Origin: Tetranychus cinnabarinus
Taxonomy: Eukaryota > Arthropoda > Arachnida > Trombidiformes > Tetranychidae
DNA: 64,000 nt
Assembly: GCA_022266195.1 (NCBI GenBank)
Contig: WHVY01000001.1
Coordinates: 4,092,001 to 4,156,000 of the forward strand
Direction: 5' to 3'
Positions 21,946-37,236 of the stretch are shown piece after piece (within the stretch, counting starts at the first letter, position 1; every line of letters begins with the position of its first letter). The position numbers and the translations under genes are program-made. Under the pieces are notes generated by a model, which made no database searches, was not told the DNA's origin, and worked only from the letters and a program-made list of their open reading frames with translations.

Positions 21946-23530
21946 TTACTTTTTTCGAGTAAAAAATTTCATCATGGCTTGAGTGAAATCCGGGGAAAGC
22001 CAAGTTTCTGCGAGTTTTAAGCATTCAATTTTGTTGATCTTCTTCATAATCTGTTTTTCTTCTTCGGTTCGAATTAAAGGTTTGCCCATACGCCATGTGA
22101 TAGTCGATCCGAAACTAAGCAGTCCTTTATTACCATACAAAAGGCCATCAAGATAACCATCGAGTTGATCATGCGGGATAACTTTTGAAACCAAGCCGCA
22201 CTGAAGAGCTTCTTGAGCTGTCAATGATTGATTAAAAAGTAGCATTGCATTGGCTTTTGCTGTTCCCATAATTCGAGGAAAGGTGTATGTTGAACATCCT
22301 TCTGGAGTTTGTGACGTTGACAAGAAAGGCGTTTGGAATGTTGCCTTATCAGAACAGATAACATTATCGCAAAGAGCAAGAGTAGTGACCATAATTCCGA
22401 AAGCAGGGCCATTCACAACAGCTAGCAGTGGTTTAGGGAAGTCTATGAAGGCATTGACAAAGTCTTCCAACAAACCTGCCGAATCTTTGGCGAGTTTGGC
22501 GATATCATCAGTAGGTTTAATTTGGAAATTTGCTAAGGTAAAAAAAGAAAAGAATGGTTAGAAAATGTTCATGGAGTTATTTGATGCATTGAAGAATAAC
22601 TTCCATCAATTTATATTATCACGATAGATAATCATCAAGATTCAGTAAAAAAGACTAGCCACCACTTACGTGCACTATGACTAGATGATGTACGAAATGA
22701 ATGAATGATACTTGAACCAAGACCTTTAACTTGAGCGTGAAAATAGGGATGAAATTTGTAATCAATTGATCTTAAAAATCCAATCATGTTAGAAATAATG
22801 CACTCAGAACAAGAACACTTGTACTGATAACTAAGTTCACATAACAACAATCATGTTGAAATTTTAGATATAATTTAGCATTTTACTTACTCAAATCATT
22901 GCCGCTTGAAAAGTAATCGCCAGTACCAGTGAGGACAACCATCTTGACACTATCATCTTTGGCCGCATCATTGAAATTTTTGGTTATCTCATGATACATT
23001 GAAGTTAATAGAGCATTCTTCTTCTCGGGTCGATTTAGTCTTAAAGTTAAAACACCTTGTTTATTCGTGATGACCATACCTTCAGGTGAGGATGTTGATG
23101 GTTTGGCCTCCTTATCATTTTGTGCCTCACTCTCAACCAAACCAATTGACTTAATCAAACTTTCAACTAATTTGATATAATCTTCCATAGACTCTTCTTT
23201 ACTTTTATTGCCTAATTTGCTCCAAGCTTCCCATTTGTACTTAGCGACCACATCAAACATACCTGGTTTATCGGCATTACATGGACCAACAGTAGCTTGC
23301 TTATACAAGGCATATAATTTCAATTTAACCTCATTACCAGGTTCAGAGCGGAGGCCAGCAACTTGGGTTACAGCCATTTTAAAGGTATCATCAACAGAGT
23401 TTGATGAAAAAAAATGTTTACAAACATTAAAATTGGAGATATTGGCATTGTTAACAGCTGATCGGTATTTAAAAATAAGTCCTCTATTAGCACGAATTAC
23501 AGTGTTGACAGAATTATAAACAAAAGACAT
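21946..23530 (-). CDS. Enoyl-CoA delta isomerase 2-like, ACBP plus crotonase domains
   Basis: Exon 1 is 22891-23530 and exon 2 is 21946-22532, with donor GTAAGT and acceptor ACCTTAG, encoding 408 residues (human ECI2 394). An N-terminal leader with Arg/Ser and few acids looks like a mitochondrial presequence. An acyl-CoA-binding (ACBP) domain follows at about 50-135 (KLYALYKQATVGPCN, FDVVAKYKWEAWSKLGNKSKEE). The crotonase-fold isomerase domain occupies the rest (LNRPEKKNAL, TGTGDYFSSGNDLTNF across the splice, PLLAVVNGPAFGI, TPEGCSTYTFPRIMG with the expected catalytic Glu). The enzyme moves cis/trans-3 double bonds to trans-2 in enoyl-CoA so that unsaturated fatty acids can enter beta-oxidation. 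It ends in FTRKK and has no C-terminal SKL, so peroxisomal import by PTS1 is not supported. Confidence 0.9.
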
Positions 23531-24057
23531 TTCCGTGCTGTTAAATTGAACAACAGTAAACGAAGAAGCAAATTTTTAAATAAGATTACAAAAGGTTAAA
23601 GCTGAATGATCAGTTATGGGATCGGATCTTGCATCTACAATGTATCTATTTAATAAAACTGTATTCAGTTTTCAGAACGGATTTTAAATTAACTAATACA
23701 TCAAATTACTAATAATAATCATTTGACCTGTCAACCAACTTTACTATCAAATATACTTAAAGAGTATTTATGCAAGATTTCATTTTAAATCTAATTAAAT
23801 TAAACTCACAGAAATGTCAAACTGCACAGTAATGATATCTACATCTAAAAAATTGGATCTCAGATCTGATATTTGTTCTGGATAGACTTGGAAAAATGGC
23901 ACGAAATATAAGTGTCAAGCAGATGAAATGATCTCTTGGACTATTAGACGCAAAGCAAAGTTAAGGTGATATGAAATTTGGGAATGTACGAATAAAGTTA
24001 CACCGTAAACCGACAGAAATGGTCGTTTATAAGAAAAAGACACAATTTAATTGTTAC
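23531..24057. other. Intergenic, no gene seen
   Basis: AT-rich gap between two minus-strand genes. It should contain the ECI2-type promoter and the 3' UTR of the CCDC137-like gene. No motif stands out. Confidence 0.4.
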
Positions 24058-24627
24058 TCAAGCAGGCAAAAATATTTTTGTTTCATTTGAAAAAAATTCA
24101 TCATCTTGAGAATTCTTTTTCTTTTTCTTTGATTTCCTTTTTTTATCGCGTTCTCTTCGTCTTAAAATTCGGTTCGATATTTTACTTTCATCTTTCTCCG
24201 TTGTCTCCCCTAAATTATATTTTGCTTCAATTTTTGATTCAGAGCGAACTTTAACACAGAGTTTGTCCAGTCTTCTCAGAAAAGATGTTTCACTCTCATA
24301 TGGTCCTTGCTTCAGTGTTTTTGGAATATTCTTCAAAGGTTTAGTTGCTCCAACATTATCTCCGTCATCCATGTTGGTAACCACTTTTAATAAAGATGAG
24401 CCATTTCTTTTGGATCGTTTTGGTTTCCTATCTTGGGGATTGAATAATCGACCAATTGTTTTGGGTATATGTTGCTCAGATAACTTTTGAATTTTCTGTT
24501 TCTCTTTAATTAATTGTTTCTTTGCCTTTCTGGGATCAGTATTTGTTGGGCCATAAGATTTAGCAGAGGGGTCGACGTTTTTTAATTTCTTGTGTTTTTT
24601 ACTCTTGGTATACCTGGCAAAAACCAT
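24058..24627 (-). CDS. CCDC137-like small basic nuclear/nucleolar protein
   Basis: From the ATG at 24627 this ORF encodes 189 residues, very Lys-rich, starting MVFARYTKSKKHKKLKN. A possible upstream ATG at 24663 precedes a TATATTTAG acceptor-like site, so the bases before 24629 are probably intron or 5' UTR. Similarity is to CCDC137 (RaRF) by motif order: a PTNTDPRKAKKQLIKEKQK basic region, an IPKTIGRLF motif like the family's IPFRLREIM, and PYESETSFLRRLDKLC like the family's GESDGAYIHRM. The tail RRRERDKKRKSKKKKK resembles a nucleolar localisation signal. CCDC137 is described as a chromosome-periphery/nucleolar protein; its biochemical role is not settled. The assignment rests on short motifs and is moderate. 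Confidence 0.55.
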   Translation of the reverse strand: MVFARYTKSKKHKKLKNVDPSAKSYGPTNTDPRKAKKQLIKEKQKIQKLSEQHIPKTIGRLFNPQDRKPKRSKRNGSSLLKVVTNMDDGDNVGATKPLKNIPKTLKQGPYESETSFLRRLDKLCVKVRSESKIEAKYNLGETTEKDESKISNRILRRRERDKKRKSKKKKKNSQDDEFFSNETKIFLPA

Positions 24628-25008
24628 TCCTAAATATAACACAAATCCAGTTAGAAAACACAATCATAGAAATATAGAAAATACAAGCATTGATAAAAGT
24701 TAATATCAAATTGAACTAGGAAAAGGTAATGCACAAAATATACTCACTTAAAGAAACAAATGTCAAAATTAGTAATTTTAATTGTTGCCTTTCACAGTTG
24801 ATGCTAGCCAATGCTTAACATAAATTCACTATAAATAGTTATTTATTTAAATTAAAGGTGATACACAAATTAAACAAAATAACAATACTTGTACAGTATT
24901 AAAGTCAATTGTGTATTAATGTTAAAACGTGTTTGAAAATCAAAATGTTTACAATTTGCTCTCAATGTTTTGGCAAAAGATGGCGTAGGTATAGGCGTTC
25001 GCCATTTA
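24628..25008. other. Intergenic, no gene seen
   Basis: AT-rich region upstream of the CCDC137-like gene, likely with its promoter. It ends at the TA target site of the pogo-like MITE. Confidence 0.4.
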
Positions 25009-25324
25009 CAGTAAAGTACCAGATAGTGTCACTCCTGTGAAATAGCTTATTTACACAGCAAGGTCTATTCAATGAGCAAAATATGTTAAATTAATCAAAA
25101 TAACTACAGGATTTAAATTAATTGTCAGAAATGCTTTAAAATTAACATCACAAAGCTCAGAAGCACTAATTAAGTTGAAATTTGCCAAGTTATTCAATTT
25201 TCTATTAAAATCTTGATTATTTTAACAAAAAATTTCTTGATAAAAAATGTAAACAAAGGGTTTGAGGGGCCATTGATTAATTTAGTGACATTATCTGGTA
25301 CTGACACTATCTGGTACTTTACTG
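25009..25324. mobile_element. Pogo/Tc1-like MITE, 316 bp
   Basis: The element begins CAGTAAAGTACCAGATAGTG at 25009 and ends with the reverse complement at 25324. The terminal inverted repeat is 23 bp (25009-25031 and 25302-25324). TA flanks both ends (25007-25008 and 25325-25326). A CAGT start with a TA duplication is typical of pogo-type Tc1/mariner elements. The interior has no ORF, so it is non-autonomous. It sits directly upstream of the non-LTR retrotransposon. Confidence 0.8.
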
Positions 25325-25494
25325 TAAATTGAAAAGTCACGTCCTTTTTACCTCCGTGTTTAAGTTAATTAATTAGTGCTTAATTAGTCCAAATTCTAGT
25401 ATATCTTTTAATCAAAGTGTTATATCAACATCTCTGAATCTGGGGATACCGCCCAACCTGGATAAACATCTATATAACCTGAGTAAACATCGAG

Positions 25495-26526
25495 ATGAAT
25501 ACACCTGTGACTCCACGTGCCTTAGCTGATAACACTGGAGAGCTTGTGTCGATAGTCGAGAGCCTTCGCAGTTTATTTCCACAGACATTATTGAAAGATG
25601 CTCAGAAAAAGCATGGGAACTTTATCATCTCCTCGCTAGATAAACTTCGAGATGGACTGCTCAAACGTACCCAGAATAGCTCGAACTCACACATTGACAG
25701 AAAGCTGGACAAGTTGGAAAGCTTACTAATGAAGAATACCTCATTGTCACCAACATATGCCGCAATAGCCTCTCAACCTAAACAAGCCAAAGTCATGATA
25801 GTTAAATCAAAGGAAAAAGGAAAAATAATGTCACAACCCATAATAAATAAAGTGAAGAAGCTAATCAAAGACAATATGGACATGCAAGTGGATAATCTAT
25901 TCATTAATGAAACGAATATAAAGATTAAATCGAGCAATAATCAAACTCTGAAGAAAATACAAGACTGTCTTGCTGATGATACGGAAGATGTGGAAGTTGT
26001 AGAAGCTCAGAAATTAGATCCTCAAATCGTATTTACAGTTGATGCCTCGGATGCTGAAGATATTGATACCTTCATCAGAAGAAATGGTCTGGCTCCAGAT
26101 AAGATGTGTAAATATGTGGTAGAGACTGAGTATACAAACTACAACAAACAAGAGAAGAAAAGAATCATCGTAAGATTGGACAAAGTAAATAGAGAAATAA
26201 TCGAAAGTAGAGGTAGAGTTCTGGTTGGTGGATTTGCGGTTAGATATAAAGACAGCTTTTATATCAAATCCTGTAACAAATGTCTGTCCATAGGACATGT
26301 AAAAAAAGACTGCCACATCAAAGGAGATACTGAGAAAGTCTGTACGAATTGCACTGAAGTCCATGGAGGTGACTGTAATAAGGAGAAAGTGGAAAAAGGA
26401 TGTTTATATTGCTTTAATAAATTTGGTAAGGTGATGCGTCATAAGCCTAAAACAAACTCATGTAACTCATATCTGAATGAACTTGAACGTCAAAAAGCCA
26501 TGACGAACTGGAATTATGAGTATTAA
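25495..26526 (+). CDS. LINE ORF1: gag-like nucleic-acid-binding protein with zinc knuckles
   Basis: This ORF encodes 343 residues. The N-terminal part is basic with likely helical stretches. A central RRM-like/PRE_C2HC-type region is possible at about 160-250. The C-terminus has a perfect CCHC knuckle (CNKCLSIGHVKKDC, C-x2-C-x4-H-x4-C). A second cysteine cluster with shorter spacing follows (CTNCTEVHGGDC), and a third CLYC...H...C group. Such proteins bind the LINE RNA into a ribonucleoprotein and act as chaperones during target-primed reverse transcription. The stop codon overlaps the start of ORF2 by 11 nt. Confidence 0.87.
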   Translation: MNTPVTPRALADNTGELVSIVESLRSLFPQTLLKDAQKKHGNFIISSLDKLRDGLLKRTQNSSNSHIDRKLDKLESLLMKNTSLSPTYAAIASQPKQAKVMIVKSKEKGKIMSQPIINKVKKLIKDNMDMQVDNLFINETNIKIKSSNNQTLKKIQDCLADDTEDVEVVEAQKLDPQIVFTVDASDAEDIDTFIRRNGLAPDKMCKYVVETEYTNYNKQEKKRIIVRLDKVNREIIESRGRVLVGGFAVRYKDSFYIKSCNKCLSIGHVKKDCHIKGDTEKVCTNCTEVHGGDCNKEKVEKGCLYCFNKFGKVMRHKPKTNSCNSYLNELERQKAMTNWNYEY

Positions 26527-29509
26527 ACTTAACGCTCATAATTGCCAAAACTCTATCACTAAGACGACTGAAATACTACAAAAAATAAACCTTTGTGACG
26601 CTCTTCTACTTCAAGAAGCTAACTTCAACGTGATTGCTCAAATTGACACCAACAAGTTTGTTGTCTGTCATAATGGTCGATCTGCAACCATCATACCGAA
26701 AGAAAGATATATAAAACATTACAAGATTGGAAAAGATAATATTGTAACAATTACTCAATTTAACTCCAAGAAAATAATCCTCGTGAACATCTACTTCTCT
26801 CCAAGCCTTGAGACTCTTGAATTCTCTAATGAATTATATCTTGTTGAAAGATCACTGAATGGCTTCAGGAACTTACCTCTTATACTTCAGGGTGATGTCA
26901 ACTGTATCCATGAAGACTGGTGCTTTAGCAAGTGTAATTTCTCTGACTCCAGGAGTAAAAAAGGTGAATTATTGAAGATGTCACTTGATAGACTTGGACT
27001 ATCAAATGCTACTATACCTGATTCACAAAACTACACCTACATCAACTCCCGAACCAAATCACATCACTGGTTGGATATCATCTACACGAACATGACAAAT
27101 CAGATCTCTGAAAATGAAATCTACATGGAGGATGTACAGAGTGATCATCGACCGATCTCAGCTAGTCTCTTGGTGAACACCGGTCAATTATCATCTCTCA
27201 ATGCCCCTCAACTCATCAAAGTTTTCAACTACAAAAAATATACTGAAATAAATCATCAGCTCATCAATGAATTACCACATCCAAAAACTCTGAGATTTCA
27301 CAATGATATCAACATTGCTCTCTGTGACCTTCTAGAGAAACAACTTAAAGCTCAGAAAGAATGTATCATAATGGTCAGAAGAAATAATAACATAAGAAGT
27401 CTTATAAGTAAAGACCTCAAACAGAAACTAAAGAAGCTAAAATCCAATCTAAAGAAAAAACCGAATGACGATGAACTGATAGATGCAATCAGAGAATGTA
27501 AAACTATGATCAGAAAAGAAATCAAAGAACATCTTTACTCCAAATTTGATCTCAACAACCCAACAACAACATGGAGACATCTGAAGAACCTGATAATGAA
27601 TCGGAATGCTCCATCTGAGGAATTTGAAACAAATGTGCAGGACTTCTTATCTAAACTTAAACCTTTGGAACTACTAAAAGAAATCCCAATAAACATGACT
27701 CCTCTTAATCACAAGGAGAATTCTATCACAAAAGATGATATCATCCAAATAATCAAAACTTTCTCAAATAAATCTCCTGGACTGGATAAACTATCTAAAC
27801 TTCATGCTCTACAGCTCTTTGAATCTCATCCCGATATCCTCCTAGCCTACTACGACTGCTGTTTAAGTAATTCCCTTTTTCCATGGCCATGGAAGTTGAC
27901 AAAGGGAACGCTAATACCAAAATCCGATAATATCAGAATAAGACAAATACAAACTACATCCACATTTGGAAAAATTCTTGAAAAATTAATCTTGGATAAG
28001 ATTGCACCAAATTACCCTGACTCAAAATTACCCCTCCAACATGCCTTTATGTCCAACAGAAGTGTCAACTCATGTCTTCTTAAAATTCTGGATTCCAACT
28101 CCAAGTCCTCATGTCTGGTACAAACTGATATAATAGGCGCATTTGACAATATTCATCATGGATCCTTCCTCATGGAGCTCAAAAAGGCGAATCTGGACAT
28201 CTCATTGAGAAAAATACTCGCCAGTTACTTAAAGGACAGATGTTGCGTCTTTCCAAGTAACTCTGAACTCAAGTTCATTAAAACACCAAATGGCGTACCT
28301 CAGGGTTCTATCCTTGGCCCGAAACTTTTCTCAATTGGAATAAATCCTGTTTTGATGAGCCTGAGAGAAAACCTAAATGTAATTGAAAGAAATAATGATG
28401 GTTTAAAAATAACTCTAGCTGCCTACGCTGATGACATCTTTATAAGAATTGACTTACCTCGAGGTGGTTATTCTAACTCCTGTCGTGTGTATGCGGTAGA
28501 CTGGATTAATAATATCTTTCAGACCTTAAACAAATTACTTACCCCTATTGGACTCTCTGTCTCTCCTGATAAATCCATCATTCTAGCTGACCACAAGCAG
28601 ACCAGCACTCTACTCAAGTATGGAATAAAGAATGTGACCAATGAAGCAACCCTCCTCGGTTTACCTGTTACCACCAACGCCAGTTATATGCATGTGAATG
28701 GTGATCGGCTAATAAGTAAACTCAAGGAGAAAATATACAATCTTGAATGGAATCCATGTCTCATTAAAATATTACCATCAAAGATATACAAAACCATACT
28801 CTATGCCTACCTGTACTCCAACATTATAACTTTCTCCCCTGTTCTCCTTCCAATAATTACTAAGAATTATACTCTTGCAGATAATCTCAACAAAATAGCA
28901 AACATCTTTACATATAAGAGATATGGAATCAAACCTAGAGATGGTTTGAACATATGTCAATCTCTATTAGGAATTGAGCCTCTAGATTTATGTGTGATTA
29001 AAACTGGTATAAAGTTCTTCTTCCCTGACTTCTCTAGATTCCATGAAAGTATTCACTTTAATCATCTTGCTAGCCAACTTCCATCCCTGATAAGATCAGA
29101 CGTGATATGGTATGGTAGAAATCCGATATGTAAAACAATAACTGACTCAATATATCTACGAATATGGACCAGATATGTCAAAAGTAGAGGGACTTCCAAA
29201 CACATCATACCTGTATGGAAAGCATTTAGCTCTGTGAACAGAATCGACTCCAGGGTCAGACTCGTAATTGGGAGATACAACTTTCTCTCGAAAGATGTAA
29301 CCTGCTCTTGTGGATCCACCCTGGCCGACAATCTCCACTGGTTATATCATTGCCCGAAGTACAAGGAACATCGAACCAAGATCTCCTCAATGGAAAATCT
29401 CCTACCGAGAATAACAGCCAAAAAATTCTCATCCTTTATCCCTCTCATAAATACAATACTAGAAAATGAAATCGAGCCAATGTTCTCTATCACCTCTCAA
29501 TCACTGTAA
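26516..29509 (+). CDS. LINE ORF2: endonuclease-reverse transcriptase
   Basis: This ORF encodes 997 residues. The N-terminal APE-like endonuclease (about 1-225) keeps the expected residues: LNAHNCQNS, LLLQEAN, GDVNCIHEDW, HHWLDIIYTN and SDHRPIS. The reverse transcriptase (about 400-720) shows KGTLIPKSD, TDIIGAFDNIHH, GVPQGSILGPKL and the catalytic AYADD box (about 636-640). A zinc knuckle near 928-955 reads CSCGSTLADNLHWLYHCPKY. No RNase H domain follows. The protein nicks target DNA and copies the element RNA in place. All catalytic motifs look intact, so the copy may be young. The start ATGAGTATTAA overlaps the ORF1 stop, which suggests termination-reinitiation. Confidence 0.93.
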   Translation: MSIKLNAHNCQNSITKTTEILQKINLCDALLLQEANFNVIAQIDTNKFVVCHNGRSATIIPKERYIKHYKIGKDNIVTITQFNSKKIILVNIYFSPSLETLEFSNELYLVERSLNGFRNLPLILQGDVNCIHEDWCFSKCNFSDSRSKKGELLKMSLDRLGLSNATIPDSQNYTYINSRTKSHHWLDIIYTNMTNQISENEIYMEDVQSDHRPISASLLVNTGQLSSLNAPQLIKVFNYKKYTEINHQLINELPHPKTLRFHNDINIALCDLLEKQLKAQKECIIMVRRNNNIRSLISKDLKQKLKKLKSNLKKKPNDDELIDAIRECKTMIRKEIKEHLYSKFDLNNPTTTWRHLKNLIMNRNAPSEEFETNVQDFLSKLKPLELLKEIPINMTPLNHKENSITKDDIIQIIKTFSNKSPGLDKLSKLHALQLFESHPDILLAYYDCCLSNSLFPWPWKLTKGTLIPKSDNIRIRQIQTTSTFGKILEKLILDKIAPNYPDSKLPLQHAFMSNRSVNSCLLKILDSNSKSSCLVQTDIIGAFDNIHHGSFLMELKKANLDISLRKILASYLKDRCCVFPSNSELKFIKTPNGVPQGSILGPKLFSIGINPVLMSLRENLNVIERNNDGLKITLAAYADDIFIRIDLPRGGYSNSCRVYAVDWINNIFQTLNKLLTPIGLSVSPDKSIILADHKQTSTLLKYGIKNVTNEATLLGLPVTTNASYMHVNGDRLISKLKEKIYNLEWNPCLIKILPSKIYKTILYAYLYSNIITFSPVLLPIITKNYTLADNLNKIANIFTYKRYGIKPRDGLNICQSLLGIEPLDLCVIKTGIKFFFPDFSRFHESIHFNHLASQLPSLIRSDVIWYGRNPICKTITDSIYLRIWTRYVKSRGTSKHIIPVWKAFSSVNRIDSRVRLVIGRYNFLSKDVTCSCGSTLADNLHWLYHCPKYKEHRTKISSMENLLPRITAKKFSSFIPLINTILENEIEPMFSITSQSL

Positions 29510-30000
29510 ATCCTTCCATTATCCCTCATCTTCCTCTCTGTAATACTAACCGAAATCATTCCTTTTCAGCTTTTTACGCACAAAATATCTTCCCAAATAT
29601 CTTAATTTATCTCACAAATACCTGAAAAACCCTTTGTAAAGTGCGCTACATCTTGTTTATTGTACCTATAGTGGCGCTCCATAAGCTGCTCAACCTCAAT
29701 AAACAATTGAAAGAATTGAAGACAATTTCTTACAGGACTTGTAAACTCAATGGACAGATTAATTAATTTTCTTATGAATTTTTTGTTAACTTTTGGGTGA
29801 TTAAGATGATTATATTCCAATAATCTAATCTACCAGTTAAGATTTTAATCAACTCTTTAATCTTAAATGTGTCTAATATAATTTAATATCTTCTGGCTGT
29901 GTGTGTTCCTCATCAATTTATCTTCCTCTTTCCTTTCTTTCATTCTTTCTTTCTTCCCTTACTATTTCCTCTTTTTAACTGAAAGAAAGAGGCAATTTGG
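29510..30000. other. LINE 3' UTR and KDM5 5' flank
   Basis: This gap contains the LINE 3' untranslated region and the promoter/5' UTR of the KDM5 gene. AATAAA occurs at 29698-29703. A pyrimidine-rich tract precedes the KDM5 start codon. No other gene is seen. Confidence 0.4.
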
Positions 30001-36403
<6,403 letters not shown>

Positions 36404-37202
36404 ACTCAAATGGATTCAAAGCATGGCAAAGATCAATATATTATTTAAAAAAATCAACAATCTTCACAATTTTCTATCAATTACAAAAATAGAAATGCTT
36501 ATGCTAACCCGGCCTGGTTCGTAGCAGAAAGCTTGAAATTAATGATTCAGCGAAAGCGTTTCTAATTACACATCCCACACTTCAAACTATACACAACCGC
36601 ATATAAATATATAAATATATATTCATATAAATATAAATACACTCCATTTACATCCTTAATCATCTCCTGAAAGCAATGTTTTTTTCCTCCCTGTAATCCT
36701 AAATTCCTTTTTTTCGCTCTCCTCCTTTATCCATCTCAACCTTCCCCCTCTCTATTTCAAATTATATATAAAATATAAAACAATTGAAAAATGTATTATG
36801 ATTATATATGAGCGTATGAATAATTTGATCGATAAACTCGTTTGGGTATCGATCAAATAAGCTGAATTGATCACAGATCAAATTAGCCAATTCAACTTTA
36901 TCCTCCTTTTTTGTGCAAGATCCGATTACTAGCCAGAGTCAAGAAATAGACTGCGTTCTATTTTCTTTCCTCCTTATTCTTCATTTTTTTCTTCAACATC
37001 ATCATCATCCTTTCCTATTATAACTCTCAATTTCTCTTCCTTCTTGTCCTCGTCGCATTTTAAAACCTTAATAGGAAACAATTCATTTTGTTCCCAAATC
37101 ATCAACTAAAACTACAAAATTAGCTTTTTTCAATCAACTTCTCATCTTAACTATATTTTCTACCCCTAATTATATCTCATCCAATCTACCAGATAAATCT
37201 CT

Positions 37203-37236
37203 ATTTCTCTCTCTCTCTCTTCTCTCTCTATCTCTC
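37203..37236. repeat. CT-rich microsatellite
   Basis: An imperfect run of CT dinucleotides with TCTCTCTC blocks. It lies in the KDM5-Phox2 intergenic region and has no obvious function. Confidence 0.7.

Larger units (their letters stand above)
25495..29509 (+). mobile_element. Non-LTR retrotransposon (Jockey/I/R1-like LINE) with two intact ORFs
   Basis: The coordinates cover the two ORFs only; the true element should extend into a 5' UTR (after about 25327) and a 3' UTR (towards about 29600-29700). ORF1 is a gag-like zinc-knuckle protein. ORF2 carries an apurinic-type endonuclease, a reverse transcriptase and a C-terminal zinc knuckle, and no RNase H. This layout fits the Jockey/CR1/I/R1 groups. 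Neither ORF has a stop or frameshift. No clear target duplication or poly-A tail could be located by eye. Confidence 0.88.

Noticed and set aside
22635..22850. ORF inside intron 1 of the ECI2-type gene
   Set aside because: The flanking exons join in the right phase and match the family without it, and it interrupts the conserved NDLTNF motif if included.
25363..29767. Shared TTAATTAATT near 25365 and 29758 as a LINE target duplication
   Set aside because: Only ten AT-only bases, common in this DNA, and not next to a poly-A or other element end.
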